Assembly: GCF_019551435.1 (NCBI RefSeq)
Contig: NZ_CP080544.1
Span: forward strand, 1,955,001-2,019,000
Source: Lysobacter soyae
GTDB taxonomy: Bacteria; Pseudomonadota; Gammaproteobacteria; Xanthomonadales; Xanthomonadaceae
DNA: 64,000 bases
Reading direction: 5' to 3'
The position numbers and the translations under genes were made by a program. Shown piece by piece: positions 10,160-20,619 of this stretch. The first letter of the stretch is position 1. The number at the start of each line of letters is the position of its first letter. Below the pieces are notes generated by a model. That model was not told the origin of the DNA, made no database searches, and saw nothing but the letters and a program-made list of their open reading frames with translations.

Positions 10160-10714
10160 ATGGGTCTCGATCTCGTACCGACCGGCAAAAATCCCCCCGA
10201 CGAACTCAACGTCATTATCGAAATCCAGAAGGATGCCGAGCCGGTGAAGTACGAGGTGGATAAAGCCACCGGCGCGATTTTCGTCGACCGCATTTTGTCG
10301 ACCCCGATGCGCTACCCCTGCAACTACGGCTACGTGCCGCACACGCTGTGCGGTGACGGCGATCCGGCCGATGTCTTGGTGATTTTGCCTCTGCCGTTGG
10401 TGCCGGGCTCAGTGATTCGCGTCCGTCCGGTCGGCGTGCTGCGCATGAGTGACGAAGCCGGCAGTGACGAAAAAATTCTGGCCGTGCCGGTGGAAAAAAT
10501 CTTCGCCGGCTATGCGCACATCCAAGATATCGACCAAGTGAGCAAGCATTGGCTGGAGCGTATCGGTCACTTTTTCGAACACTACAAAGATCTGGAAAAG
10601 GGCAAATGGGTGAAGCTCGACGGCTGGGGCAATGCCGAAGAGGCGAAAAAGATCATCGTTGAATCGATAGCCCGCTATAACGACACCCCGGAAGACGACA
10701 AGCCGAAATTCTGA
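10160..10714 (+). CDS. ppa: Soluble inorganic pyrophosphatase, family I
   Basis: Hydrolyses PPi to 2 Pi in the cytosol with Mg2+. The 184-residue protein carries the family I metal-site signature DGDPADVLV and the active-site stretch YPCNYGYVPHT. The start at 10160 (MGLDLVPTGK) fits the family; the frame continues upstream to 10070 through the terminator region, which is unlikely to be translated. Having a soluble PPase beside a PPi-driven pump and a PPi-using PFK means three routes compete for one PPi pool. Confidence 0.95.
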   Translation: MGLDLVPTGKNPPDELNVIIEIQKDAEPVKYEVDKATGAIFVDRILSTPMRYPCNYGYVPHTLCGDGDPADVLVILPLPLVPGSVIRVRPVGVLRMSDEAGSDEKILAVPVEKIFAGYAHIQDIDQVSKHWLERIGHFFEHYKDLEKGKWVKLDGWGNAEEAKKIIVESIARYNDTPEDDKPKF

Positions 10715-10726
10715 TTCCGGCTTGCC

Positions 10727-11635
10727 TTAAAGCGCCTTGCCGAGGGCGACAAACTCGGCACTCAAATGATCGAGCAATGCCTGCACCGCGGGAAGCATCC
10801 CGCGGCGCGAGGGATACACGGCGTGCACGATTTCCGGTAGCGGCGCCCAATCGGGCAAGACCCGCACCAAGCTGCCCTCTTTCATCAGCGGCTCGGTCAA
10901 CAGCGTGGGCAATTGCACGATACCGAGCCCCTCCAATGCCGCATCGCGCAACGTGAGCATGGCGCGGGTGACGAGCCTCGGCGAATGGAAGATCGCAACC
11001 TGTTCGTCGCCGGGCCCGACCAAATGCCAGGCATGTTGGTTCTGCGGCATGCCCATTTCCAATGAAGGCAATCCCATCAACTCGCCGGGCTTTCGCGGCG
11101 TCCCTACCTTCGCCAACAATTTGGGGCTGGCGACCAAACACTGTGTCGCGTTCGCCAACACACGTAGGACCAACTCAGAGTCCTCCAACGGCGGCGGTCG
11201 GACGCGCAAGGCAAGATCGAAACCATCGGCGATCACATCCACGCGACGATGGGTGGGATCGACACTCAGTTCGACATCCGGGTGTCGCCGCATGAAGCGC
11301 ACCAACATGCCGCCGACTCTTTGATCGAGCAACGCCATCGGACACGCCAAGCGAACCACGCCTCTGGGTTTCGCATGATGGCGTTGCACCACGTCGAACG
11401 CGGCTTCGGCTTCCATCAACATGGCCTTCGCATGCATGTAAACGTTTTGACCGAGCTCGGTCACTGAGAATTGCCGCGTGGAGCGATGCAACAAACGCGC
11501 GCCCAGCGCCTCTTCCATGCCGGCCACGCGCCGGCTCAATTTGGATTTGGGTTCACCCAAGGCGCGGCCCGCAGGCGCGAAGCCCCCGTGCTCAACCACT
11601 TGGACGAAGTAGTACAGATCATTCAAGTCATGCAT
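10727..11635 (-). CDS. LysR-family transcriptional regulator
   Basis: A 302-residue regulator: N-terminal winged helix-turn-helix (residues ~1-60, LNDLYYFVQVVEHGGFAPAG) and a C-terminal periplasmic-binding-like effector domain. It is divergent from a pirin-yceI pair with a 128-bp gap, the classic layout for a LysR protein that controls its neighbour. LysR homologues next to pirin genes are common in Gammaproteobacteria. The effector is unknown. It converges on ppa with a 12-bp gap and no visible terminator. Confidence 0.9.
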   Translation of the reverse strand: MHDLNDLYYFVQVVEHGGFAPAGRALGEPKSKLSRRVAGMEEALGARLLHRSTRQFSVTELGQNVYMHAKAMLMEAEAAFDVVQRHHAKPRGVVRLACPMALLDQRVGGMLVRFMRRHPDVELSVDPTHRRVDVIADGFDLALRVRPPPLEDSELVLRVLANATQCLVASPKLLAKVGTPRKPGELMGLPSLEMGMPQNQHAWHLVGPGDEQVAIFHSPRLVTRAMLTLRDAALEGLGIVQLPTLLTEPLMKEGSLVRVLPDWAPLPEIVHAVYPSRRGMLPAVQALLDHLSAEFVALGKAL

Positions 11636-11763
11636 TGTGCGCCCAGCGTTCAGAATGTGGAACGATCAAGTCAATTTTTGCAGACTACCGCAGTCGGTGT
11701 CCCATATCCAGAATAGGTGTCATGCACTGGAAGCCCCGGTGCGACATGACTCAGGAGCACGCC

Positions 11764-12627
11764 ATGAAAAAGGTGATTCGCAAACATTCGGCCCCCAATC
11801 GCCATTGGGTCGGCGATGGCTTTCCGGTCCACGGCATGTTCGGCTACAACGGTGCCGACGTCGCCGAGCGCAGCCCGTTTTTGATGTTGGATTACGCCGC
11901 GCCGGCCTATTTCGAGCCCAGCCCGAACCATCGCCGTGGTGTTGGACAGCACCCGCATCGCGGATTCGAGACCGTGACCATCGTGTACGAGGGTGAAGTC
12001 GAACATCGCGACTCCACCGGCAACGGCGGCGTGATCGGCAAAGGCGATGTGCAATGGATGACAGCCGGCGGCGGCATCTTGCACGAGGAGTTCCATTCAA
12101 CCAATTACAGCCAACGCGGCGGTGATTTCGAGATGGTTCAACTGTGGGTGAATTTGCCCAAAAGCGCAAAAATGGTCGCCCCCGGTTACCAAGGCATTAC
12201 CGACGCGGACATTCCCGCCAAGACGGTCGAAGGTGGACACACAATTCGCGTCATCGCCGGTCGCTACGACGATGCCACCGGTCCGGCAACCACCTTTTCG
12301 CCGATGAATGTTTTCGACGTGCGGATGGTTCCCGGCCACATGCATCTTCCGCAACCCGAGGGCTGGACCACTTTGGTACTGGTGCTGGACGGCTCGGCAA
12401 AGGTCAATGGCGAAGTCGTCAAAGCCAAGGAAATGCTCACCCTGTCGACCGGGGGAACCGACGTCCGAATTGACACGGACGGTAACCCCAAACTGCTATT
12501 GATGGCAGGAGAACCCATTGACGAACCGGTGGTCGGCTATGGGCCGTTTGTCATGAACTCGCAAGCCGAAATTGCCGAAGCCATCCGCGACTTCAACGCG
12601 GGGAAATTCGGCCGCATGCCCCAATAA
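11764..12627 (+). CDS. Pirin-family bicupin protein
   Basis: A 287-residue bicupin. The N-terminal cupin keeps the metal-site residues of pirins: HPHRGFETVT (two His), a later His-Glu pair in GGGILHEEFHS, and the WMTAGGG segment. Some pirins have quercetin dioxygenase activity; others are redox-linked regulators, so the role is open. ATG 11764 is preceded by CAGGAG at good spacing; the frame upstream to 11635 has no similarity. It is followed 17 bp later by yceI, and both are probably under the divergent LysR gene. Confidence 0.88.
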   Translation: MKKVIRKHSAPNRHWVGDGFPVHGMFGYNGADVAERSPFLMLDYAAPAYFEPSPNHRRGVGQHPHRGFETVTIVYEGEVEHRDSTGNGGVIGKGDVQWMTAGGGILHEEFHSTNYSQRGGDFEMVQLWVNLPKSAKMVAPGYQGITDADIPAKTVEGGHTIRVIAGRYDDATGPATTFSPMNVFDVRMVPGHMHLPQPEGWTTLVLVLDGSAKVNGEVVKAKEMLTLSTGGTDVRIDTDGNPKLLLMAGEPIDEPVVGYGPFVMNSQAEIAEAIRDFNAGKFGRMPQ

Positions 12628-12644
12628 ACATCTAGGAGATTGTC

Positions 12645-13247
12645 ATGAAGCACACCCTGCTCAAAAGCACCTTGATTGCGCTGTCCTTGTTCGCCCTGAA
12701 CGCCGGCGCGGTTGAACGCACTTACACGCTCGACCCGGGCCACACTCAAGTGGACTTCCGCTGGCGCCACATGGGCTTTTCCACGCCCGCGGCCGCGATT
12801 CACGTGACTGACGGCGTCCTCAAGTTCGATCCGGACGCACCGACGCGCGCCTCGGTGTCGTTGACGATGCCGATCAACACGATTGATACGCGGGTGCCGG
12901 ATCTGGACAAGCACTTGATGAGTGCGGATTTCTTCGACGCGGCCAAGTATCCGACGGCATCGTTCAAGAGCACGAAAGTCGAGCGCGAAGGCAACGGCAA
13001 CCGGTACAAGATTTACGGCAACTTGACCATCAAAGGTGTGACCAAGCCGGTGGTGCTCGATGCGACGCTCAATCACGCCGGCGAACACCCGATGATGAAA
13101 GTGCCGGCCGTAGGCTTTGACGCGACGACCCAAATCAAACGCAGTGATTTCGGTATTGCCGCGTTTGTGCCGGCGGTGAGTGACAACATCGACATTCGCA
13201 TCACCACCGAGGCACTGGCGACCGCAGCGGCTGCCAAGGCGAAGTAA
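12645..13247 (+). CDS. YceI-family periplasmic lipid-binding-like protein
   Basis: A 200-residue protein with a Sec signal peptide (MKHTLLKSTLIALSLFALNAGA) and a YceI domain, an eight-stranded lipocalin-like barrel that can bind isoprenoid-type ligands. Family landmarks: the start TYTLDPGHTQVDFRWRHMG, SADFFDAAKYPTASFKST, and a C-terminal SDNIDIRITTEA. GGAG precedes the ATG. It shares a likely operon with the pirin gene, and a terminator follows 25 bp after the stop. The link to stress or redox responses is inferred from family context. Confidence 0.9.
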   Translation: MKHTLLKSTLIALSLFALNAGAVERTYTLDPGHTQVDFRWRHMGFSTPAAAIHVTDGVLKFDPDAPTRASVSLTMPINTIDTRVPDLDKHLMSADFFDAAKYPTASFKSTKVEREGNGNRYKIYGNLTIKGVTKPVVLDATLNHAGEHPMMKVPAVGFDATTQIKRSDFGIAAFVPAVSDNIDIRITTEALATAAAAKAK

Positions 13248-13271
13248 AGCGCGAAAATTCGTTGAACGCGA

Positions 13272-13299
13272 AACCGCCGGCATGCACCGGCGGTTTTTT
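13272..13299 (+). terminator. Rho-independent terminator after yceI
   Basis: A perfect 9-bp stem AACCGCCGG/CCGGCGGTT with loop CATGCA leads into a run of six T (13294-13299). It touches the stop codon of the convergent GST gene. Confidence 0.88.
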
Positions 13300-13910
13300 C
13301 ATGTCTGCGGCATCAATGCGTTGTCTTTGGCTTGTGCGGCATTACATGCAGGCCGCGACATATGGAACGCGACATAGTCCGAATACAAGGGCTTGTCCGG
13401 CAACAACTTGAAGCGTTGATAGAAGCCCAGATAGGCAGCCATGTAGAGATCGGCTGCAGTGAAGTGGTCACCGGCCAAGAACATTCCTTTGCCGAGTGCG
13501 CTGTCCAGTGTGTTGAACAAATCTGCTTCGTTGCCATAGCCGGCCGCGGTGGGCTTGGCCAGCGCGCCCGCGGTTTTGGCGGTCATGAATGCTTCGAACG
13601 GTCCTGAAAGGAACGCAATCCACCGATAGTAGTCACCGCGCAGCAGCGAACCCGGCGCCGGTGCGAGCTTCTTTTCCGGGACCAAATCGGCCAAATAGAG
13701 AATGATCGCCGAGTTCTCTGTCACCACATGGTCGTTGTGCACGATCGCCGGCACCTTCCCCATCGGATTGATGGCGAGATATTCGTCAGCCTTCATGGAG
13801 GTCTCGTAGTCGAGCACCACGGTGTCGTAATCCAGGCCCGTCTCCTCCAACATCCACCGGGTGATTCGACCGCGCGACATCGGATTGGTGTAGAAGACGG
13901 GCTTTTTCAT
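13299..13910 (-). CDS. Glutathione S-transferase family protein
   Basis: A 203-residue two-domain GST: N-terminal thioredoxin fold (MKKPVFYTNPMSRGRITRWML; NPMGKVPAIV with the cis-proline; TENSAIILYLADL as glutathione-binding segment) and an alpha-helical C-terminal domain. Such proteins conjugate or reduce electrophiles, but the substrate cannot be read from sequence. It follows a lipoprotein gene on the same strand by 3 bp, so they are probably co-transcribed. Its stop lies at the end of the yceI terminator. Confidence 0.88.
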   Translation of the reverse strand: MKKPVFYTNPMSRGRITRWMLEETGLDYDTVVLDYETSMKADEYLAINPMGKVPAIVHNDHVVTENSAIILYLADLVPEKKLAPAPGSLLRGDYYRWIAFLSGPFEAFMTAKTAGALAKPTAAGYGNEADLFNTLDSALGKGMFLAGDHFTAADLYMAAYLGFYQRFKLLPDKPLYSDYVAFHMSRPACNAAQAKDNALMPQT

Positions 13911-13913
13911 GGA

Positions 13914-14516
13914 TTACTTGTCCTTGGCGATGGGCTGGGCGTTACCTGCCGTGTACGGATAGTGCATGAAAATTGCCGTCAATGCCGTATCGATTTCAGG
14001 CGCGCGTTTTTGCGGCAGTTTTTGCATGGAACGTCCGACGGCATCCGCCGTCCACACCATGCGATTGGCCGCGGCATCGACGATATCCACGCTCAAGGTT
14101 CCCTCGACATACTGATGCACCGCATAGTCGTCGTAGTAGACCGGCACCGCGATGTAGGCTCGCGCGCGCGGATTGTAGAAATAGCGGACATCCGACTGTG
14201 TCACCGGATAAACGGCGGTCCGGACATCACTGCGCTCACGGAAATTCACCCACAGATCGGGCTTCTCACTGTAGGCGTAGCCGCGCGCCGTCATTTCACG
14301 ACGGATGTTGGTTTTGATTCGTTCGCTGACCCAATTGCTGTAGCCGGCTTTTTCCATGCTGAGCGGCGAATAGAAACCCCAGGTCTTGTAACGACCGAAG
14401 TTCGCTTCCGGGTCGGTATCGGTCCGCACCCGAGGTCCGCTCGAACACGCCGCGAGCACCGCTGCCGCAAACAGAGCGAAAAGGATCGCGCGCAAACGCA
14501 ACTGTTGGCATTTCAT
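13914..14516 (-). CDS. DUF4136-type lipoprotein
   Basis: A 200-residue protein with a lipoprotein signal (hydrophobic stretch, then lipobox LAAC), so it is probably anchored to a membrane on the periplasmic side. The mature part matches what I know of DUF4136 proteins: an early FGRYKTWGF segment, a repeated helix-strand pattern (ERIKTNIRREMTARGY) and LSVDIVDAAANRMVWTADA. Function is unknown. ATG 14516 is preferred to ATG 14522 because GGAGA sits at correct spacing from the former only. It precedes the GST gene by 3 bp. Confidence 0.8.
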   Translation of the reverse strand: MKCQQLRLRAILFALFAAAVLAACSSGPRVRTDTDPEANFGRYKTWGFYSPLSMEKAGYSNWVSERIKTNIRREMTARGYAYSEKPDLWVNFRERSDVRTAVYPVTQSDVRYFYNPRARAYIAVPVYYDDYAVHQYVEGTLSVDIVDAAANRMVWTADAVGRSMQKLPQKRAPEIDTALTAIFMHYPYTAGNAQPIAKDK

Positions 14517-14634
14517 AGTCATTCTCCGATTGATGATCCCAGTCTAGAAAGACCGGACGCAGTCGCGCATGAACGTTTCGACTCGGCGGCTGAACAGTTG
14601 CCGGAGGTTCACCTGCATGAATCAGCCGCGCACC

Positions 14635-15567
14635 TCAGCGTCCGAGCGCGGGTTTTGCTATCCAAGCCGTCATGCCGGTGAACCATTGCGTTTGGTTGGC
14701 GAGCAGAATGCCCTCCACATTTGCCGGTAACGCTTCGATAAAACGTTGCAGGGCGTTGCGGTAAGCGTCGATTCCTTCGCCCGAGTCGCCATAGCGCGAC
14801 CAAAGTCCATGCCAGTCGCGAATGAATTGGCGGCTTTGCATCAGGGCTTCGGCACGACCGGGTTGTTCCGGCGTGTCGTTGAACAGATCTTCGAAATGAC
14901 AACGGATCTCCCACGGGGTCATGACCTTGGGGAGATTGAAGTGTTCACAATCCAATTGCGCGCGCTTGTTCGGATCGAAGGCGATAGTGCGCGGTTGGAA
15001 ACCCGGCGCAGGCACGCCGTGTGGACGGCCTTGCGCAACCATGTGCCAAAAGCGACCGCCGCCCACGGAGTCGGCAACCAAATGGACGCGTCTGAGGCTT
15101 GAGTCGTTCAGCACTCGGTGGTTGCGCCAAGTGTCGAAGATCCAGCATTCGCCGGCAGCCATGTTGATGGCGGCATCGCCACACTCGAAGCGCACAGTGG
15201 GCTGCGTCACGATCGGTACGTGGATGCGCACGCGCTCCGCCCAGTAATAGCCCTGGTCGGTATGCGGCGTGACTTCCGCCTGGCCCTCCAAACGCATCAA
15301 CCGACTGCGCCCCAAGGTCGCCCCGAAACTTTCCATGACTTGCATGAGGTACGGACAGGCCTCGAGCTCAGGCGTCGGCGCCATGCGCCCGGCAAAGCTT
15401 TCATCGGCCGGATTGCCGTTCGCCGCGACCAGCGGCAGCATGCTGTTTCCCGGAAATTTTGCCGGATGATCACGCCAAGGGGTTTCGCCCAACGCGTGGA
15501 TTTCGTCGGCCAAACGCTGCGCGTCGAACAGCAGCGGTAGTTGAATGAAGGGCGCGGTCAGTTTCAT
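14635..15567 (-). CDS. Aspartyl/asparaginyl beta-hydroxylase-fold protein
   Basis: A 310-residue protein with an Asp_Arg_Hydrox-type double-stranded beta-helix, a 2-oxoglutarate/Fe(II) oxygenase fold. The iron facial triad is plausible: HTDQGYYW (His, Asp) and a distal His in NHRVLND, with a following arginine for 2-oxoglutarate (SLRRVHLV). About 120 residues after the core are unassigned. The substrate is unknown; relatives hydroxylate Asp/Asn residues or lipids. The neighbours (lipoprotein and ion channel) give little functional help. Confidence 0.8.
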   Translation of the reverse strand: MKLTAPFIQLPLLFDAQRLADEIHALGETPWRDHPAKFPGNSMLPLVAANGNPADESFAGRMAPTPELEACPYLMQVMESFGATLGRSRLMRLEGQAEVTPHTDQGYYWAERVRIHVPIVTQPTVRFECGDAAINMAAGECWIFDTWRNHRVLNDSSLRRVHLVADSVGGGRFWHMVAQGRPHGVPAPGFQPRTIAFDPNKRAQLDCEHFNLPKVMTPWEIRCHFEDLFNDTPEQPGRAEALMQSRQFIRDWHGLWSRYGDSGEGIDAYRNALQRFIEALPANVEGILLANQTQWFTGMTAWIAKPALGR

Positions 15568-15600
15568 CTCGAAGGCAAATCGTGGGTTTCGCGTTCGATT

Positions 15601-16317
15601 TTAGCCTTTGCCGCCGCCGAGGTCCTTGCGCCGGATCAAGCCGGCCAAACGTGCCAGCACCACGGCGAGGTACATCACCCCGTTCCACTGCTGGATGATG
15701 ACCACCATTCGGGCCATGGGCGACTGCGGAAGGATGTCGCCGATGCCGGTGGCTGAAAAATTCGTGCCCGACAGATAAAGGAGTGCGACCCAGCTGAGCT
15801 CCGCCCCTTTCACGCCGTGCATGTCCGGCGGACCGATGAAGGCATGACGGTCGAACAACTGCATGGACATGAACAGCCACGCATAGCCCTCCACAAACAG
15901 CATGAATGTCGCGGCGGCCGCCCAGATTTCATCCAGGGTGGCGTGCTCGTCCTCCATCAGGTAGCCGATCAACGCGCTCGCCGCATAAAAATACGCGGCG
16001 GCATAAAACAAGCCGGCAGCGATCCCGGCGGTCGCGTTGGCGGTGCTCGAGTGATAAATCCACAGAAGCACCCCGGCAAGTGAGAGCCCCGCCGCCAAGA
16101 TGGCACTGCGCGGTGATTGCCGCACCATCAGCAAGGCAATGCCCAGCACCCCGACACTGATGATGCTGGTGATGACGTGGCCGACCCGATTGCCGCCCGC
16201 CAGCGGATAAAGCAACACCGCCAGAAATTGCGCCGCCAATAACAAACGGCTCGGCTCATGGCGAATCCATCCGATGAAGTCGCGCAACCCCGTGGCTTGT
16301 CGTTTCAAGTGCTGCAT
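15601..16317 (-). CDS. Ion-channel-type membrane protein with atypical selectivity filter
   Basis: A 238-residue protein with about six hydrophobic segments; the last two flank a pore loop, as in bacterial K+ channels (ion-channel domain family). The pore reads YLSGTNFSATGIGDILP. Aligned with the K+-channel consensus TTVGYGD this gives SATGIGD (residues 188-194), so G-x-G-D is kept but the preceding Thr-Val pair is changed. It has no obvious regulator domain such as TrkA-N. It lies 19 bp downstream of thiC on the same strand and could be read through from the thiC transcript. Confidence 0.75.
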   Translation of the reverse strand: MQHLKRQATGLRDFIGWIRHEPSRLLLAAQFLAVLLYPLAGGNRVGHVITSIISVGVLGIALLMVRQSPRSAILAAGLSLAGVLLWIYHSSTANATAGIAAGLFYAAAYFYAASALIGYLMEDEHATLDEIWAAAATFMLFVEGYAWLFMSMQLFDRHAFIGPPDMHGVKGAELSWVALLYLSGTNFSATGIGDILPQSPMARMVVIIQQWNGVMYLAVVLARLAGLIRRKDLGGGKG

Positions 16318-16336
16318 CGCGTGATGTCCGGCGAAC

Positions 16337-18235
<1,899 letters not shown>

Positions 18236-18267
18236 TCAAGACGAAGCGGTGGCACGAGCCGACCTAT

Positions 18268-18345
18268 AAGCTTCCCTCCGCCGGCATCACCCGGATCAGG
18301 TTCAAAGGGTATGTCTCAACCGCGTACGCGGTACCCCCGCTTCAA
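18268..18345 (-). promoter_or_regulatory. TPP riboswitch (thi box) upstream of thiC
   Basis: On the minus strand the conserved thi-box core is readable: GAGACAUACCC, CUUUGAACCUGAUCCGGGUG, AUGCCGGCGGAGGGAAGC. AAGC at the 5' end pairs with GCUU at the 3' end to close P1. The aptamer ends 53 bp before the thiC start, so control of translation or early termination is possible. The rest of 18215-18520 holds no gene; a TAAAAT at 18488-18493 may be the -10 for pcm. Confidence 0.95.
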
Positions 18346-18520
18346 GCCGCCATTTTGCCATGATTCGACGGTGGACCCACCGTTTCGGGCAGGTAGGCGC
18401 AGCCATGACTCTGGTCTGGTGACTTCCGGCACTCGGGTAGGTGAATGCCATCTGCCACCCTTGTCATCGAAATTGGACCCAACGCGTTAAAATTGTGTCC
18501 CCTCGCATTTCGGACTCCAC

Positions 18521-19165
18521 ATGACGATCGATTTCCGCCAGCTTCGCGAAAACATGGTTGAGCAACAGGTTCGCCCCTGGGAAGTGGTCGACATGCGCGT
18601 GCTCGAAACTTTGAATGCTGTACCGCGCGAAGCCTTTGTGCCCGAAGCCCAGCGCGCGCATGCCTATGCCGACACGGCACTGCCCTTGGGCGGCGGCGAA
18701 TTCATGATGAAGCCGGTGATCGAAGGCCGCACCTTGCAAGCGCTGCTGCCGCAGGCGCATGAGCGCGTCCTTGAGATCGGCGCGGGTTCGGGCTACCTGG
18801 CAGCCTGCTTGGCGCGCCTGTCTGCCCATGTCACCAGCCTCGAAATCGACGGCGACCTTGCCTCGCGCGCGCGTGAGAACCTGACCGCGAACGGTTCAAA
18901 CAATGTCGACGTGATCGAAGCCGATGCCATGTCTTGGAAAACCGACAAGACCTTCGATGTCGTGTGCGTATCCGGTGCAGTCAACGATCTGCCGGCACAC
19001 TTCCAAGAATGGCTGGCACCGACTGGTCGTCTGTTTGTCATTCAAGGGCAGTCTCCGGTGATGGAAGCCGTCGTGCGCCACGCGGACGGCAAAACGGATT
19101 CGATGTTCGAAACAGATCTCCCCTACCTGAGGGGCGCCGCACCCGCGCCCACTTTCAAATTTTGA
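18521..19165 (+). CDS. pcm: Protein-L-isoaspartate O-methyltransferase-type protein
   Basis: A 214-residue SAM-dependent methyltransferase of the PCMT family, which begins repair of isoaspartyl residues in aged proteins. The SAM motif is VLEIGAGSGYLAACLARL; before it comes the family pattern REAFVPEAQRAHAYADTALPLGGGEFMMKP. The usual PCMT substrate loop is altered (MMKP in place of the common S-Q-P), so this may be one of the divergent PCMT-like proteins found beside tolC. It is 14 bp before tolC and likely co-transcribed. Confidence 0.82.
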   Translation: MTIDFRQLRENMVEQQVRPWEVVDMRVLETLNAVPREAFVPEAQRAHAYADTALPLGGGEFMMKPVIEGRTLQALLPQAHERVLEIGAGSGYLAACLARLSAHVTSLEIDGDLASRARENLTANGSNNVDVIEADAMSWKTDKTFDVVCVSGAVNDLPAHFQEWLAPTGRLFVIQGQSPVMEAVVRHADGKTDSMFETDLPYLRGAAPAPTFKF

Positions 19166-19179
19166 TTCGAGGACTTTGC

Positions 19180-20619
19180 ATGCGCCGCAGCAGCCTGACC
19201 CTAGCCATCGCAATCGCATTCGCACCGGGCTTCGCCCACGCGGATGACTTGCTTCAGGCCTACAACCTCGCCCGCAACTCGGATCCGACTTTCGCCGGTG
19301 CCGAAGCCAACAATCGCGCCGTCAAAGAAAATGCCGTGCAGGCGCGCGCCGCCATGTTGCCGCAAATCAGCGGCTCGGTGACCGGTAGCGCGTCGTCCTC
19401 GAAGTCGGATTCCGGCACGACCACGACCATTGATCCCAACACCGGCTTGCCGATCACCGTGAACGGCAACTCGACGACCAACTCGCGCTCTCTGAGCTCC
19501 GGCATCAGCTTGAGCCAAATGGTTTTCGACCCGGCGGCCAATGCACGCCTGCGCAGCGCACGCGCGAGCGGCAAAGCCAGCGACATGACGTTGAATGCCG
19601 CGGGCGACACGCTCATCACGCGGACGTCGCAGGCGTATTTCAATGTGCTGATCGCATTGGAAACCTTGAACGCGGCCGATTCGCGCGAAACCGCGCTGAA
19701 AAAACAATTCGACTTCGCCTCTAAACGCTTGGAAGTCGGCCTCGCCCCGATTACCGACGTGCACGAAGCTCGCGCGCAATATGACGACGCACGCGCCAAC
19801 ACCATTCTGGCGCGCAACGCCGTGGACGATGCCTACCAAGCGCTGCGTGAAATCACCGGCGCACCGGTCAGCAACCTGATGGCATTGCCGGACAACTTCA
19901 AGCCGTCGCTGCCGGCAGAAGGCCCGGTCGAAGCGTGGGTGCAACGCGCCTTTGAGAACAACCCGACCTTGGCGGCGCAAAAGTTCAATGTTGAAGCGGC
20001 GGAAGAAGGCATTGCCAGCGCACGCGCGGGCTACCTGCCGCGTTTGTACGCAAGTGCCGGTTACGACGTGCGCAAGAGCTGGACGACGAGCAAGTCGGCG
20101 GGCACATCGCGCAGCACCGATGGCATGAACGACGGCCCGTCGGTCGGTCTGCAATTGAGCGTGCCGATTTTCAACGGCGGCGCCACGGCGTCGCAGGTCC
20201 GCCAAGCGATCGCCCAGCGTGATGGTGCGCAAGATCAGATGGAAGCCACGCGTCGCGGTTTGGAACGCAATACGCGTGCCGCCTACCAAGGCCTGGTGGC
20301 CGGCATCAGCTCGGTCGAAGCACGCCGCTCGGCGTTGGAATCGGCGCAAGCGGCTTACGATGCCTCGTTGGTGGGTTTGGAAGTCGGTACTCGCACGGTC
20401 ATTGACGTGCTGATCAACCAACAGAATCTGTTCAACGCAAAACAAGCGTACTCGCAGGCCAAGTACAACTTCCTGCAGTCACGTTTGGTGCTTGAACAAT
20501 CCGCAGGCACTTTGAATGTGGATGATTTGGCCGACGTGAATCGCATGTTGACCGTCCCGGCCGAAAAAGTCGGCAAGATGGCACCGGCTGCTACGAACTC
20601 GAAGGCAAAAAAGAATTAA
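19180..20619 (+). CDS. tolC: TolC-family outer membrane efflux channel
   Basis: A 479-residue outer membrane factor that forms the trimeric exit duct for type I secretion and RND efflux systems. It has a signal peptide (MRRSSLTLAIAIAFAPGFAHA), the two OEP repeats with the family segment AYNLARNSDPTFAGAEAN, and the structural repeat LEVGLAPITDVHEARAQYD / LEVGTRTVIDVLINQQNL. The start is ATG 19180, preceded by GAGGA. The 3' end overlaps the convergent waaA gene by 29 bp. No inner-membrane partner is adjacent, so it probably serves several systems. Confidence 0.93.
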   Translation: MRRSSLTLAIAIAFAPGFAHADDLLQAYNLARNSDPTFAGAEANNRAVKENAVQARAAMLPQISGSVTGSASSSKSDSGTTTTIDPNTGLPITVNGNSTTNSRSLSSGISLSQMVFDPAANARLRSARASGKASDMTLNAAGDTLITRTSQAYFNVLIALETLNAADSRETALKKQFDFASKRLEVGLAPITDVHEARAQYDDARANTILARNAVDDAYQALREITGAPVSNLMALPDNFKPSLPAEGPVEAWVQRAFENNPTLAAQKFNVEAAEEGIASARAGYLPRLYASAGYDVRKSWTTSKSAGTSRSTDGMNDGPSVGLQLSVPIFNGGATASQVRQAIAQRDGAQDQMEATRRGLERNTRAAYQGLVAGISSVEARRSALESAQAAYDASLVGLEVGTRTVIDVLINQQNLFNAKQAYSQAKYNFLQSRLVLEQSAGTLNVDDLADVNRMLTVPAEKVGKMAPAATNSKAKKN

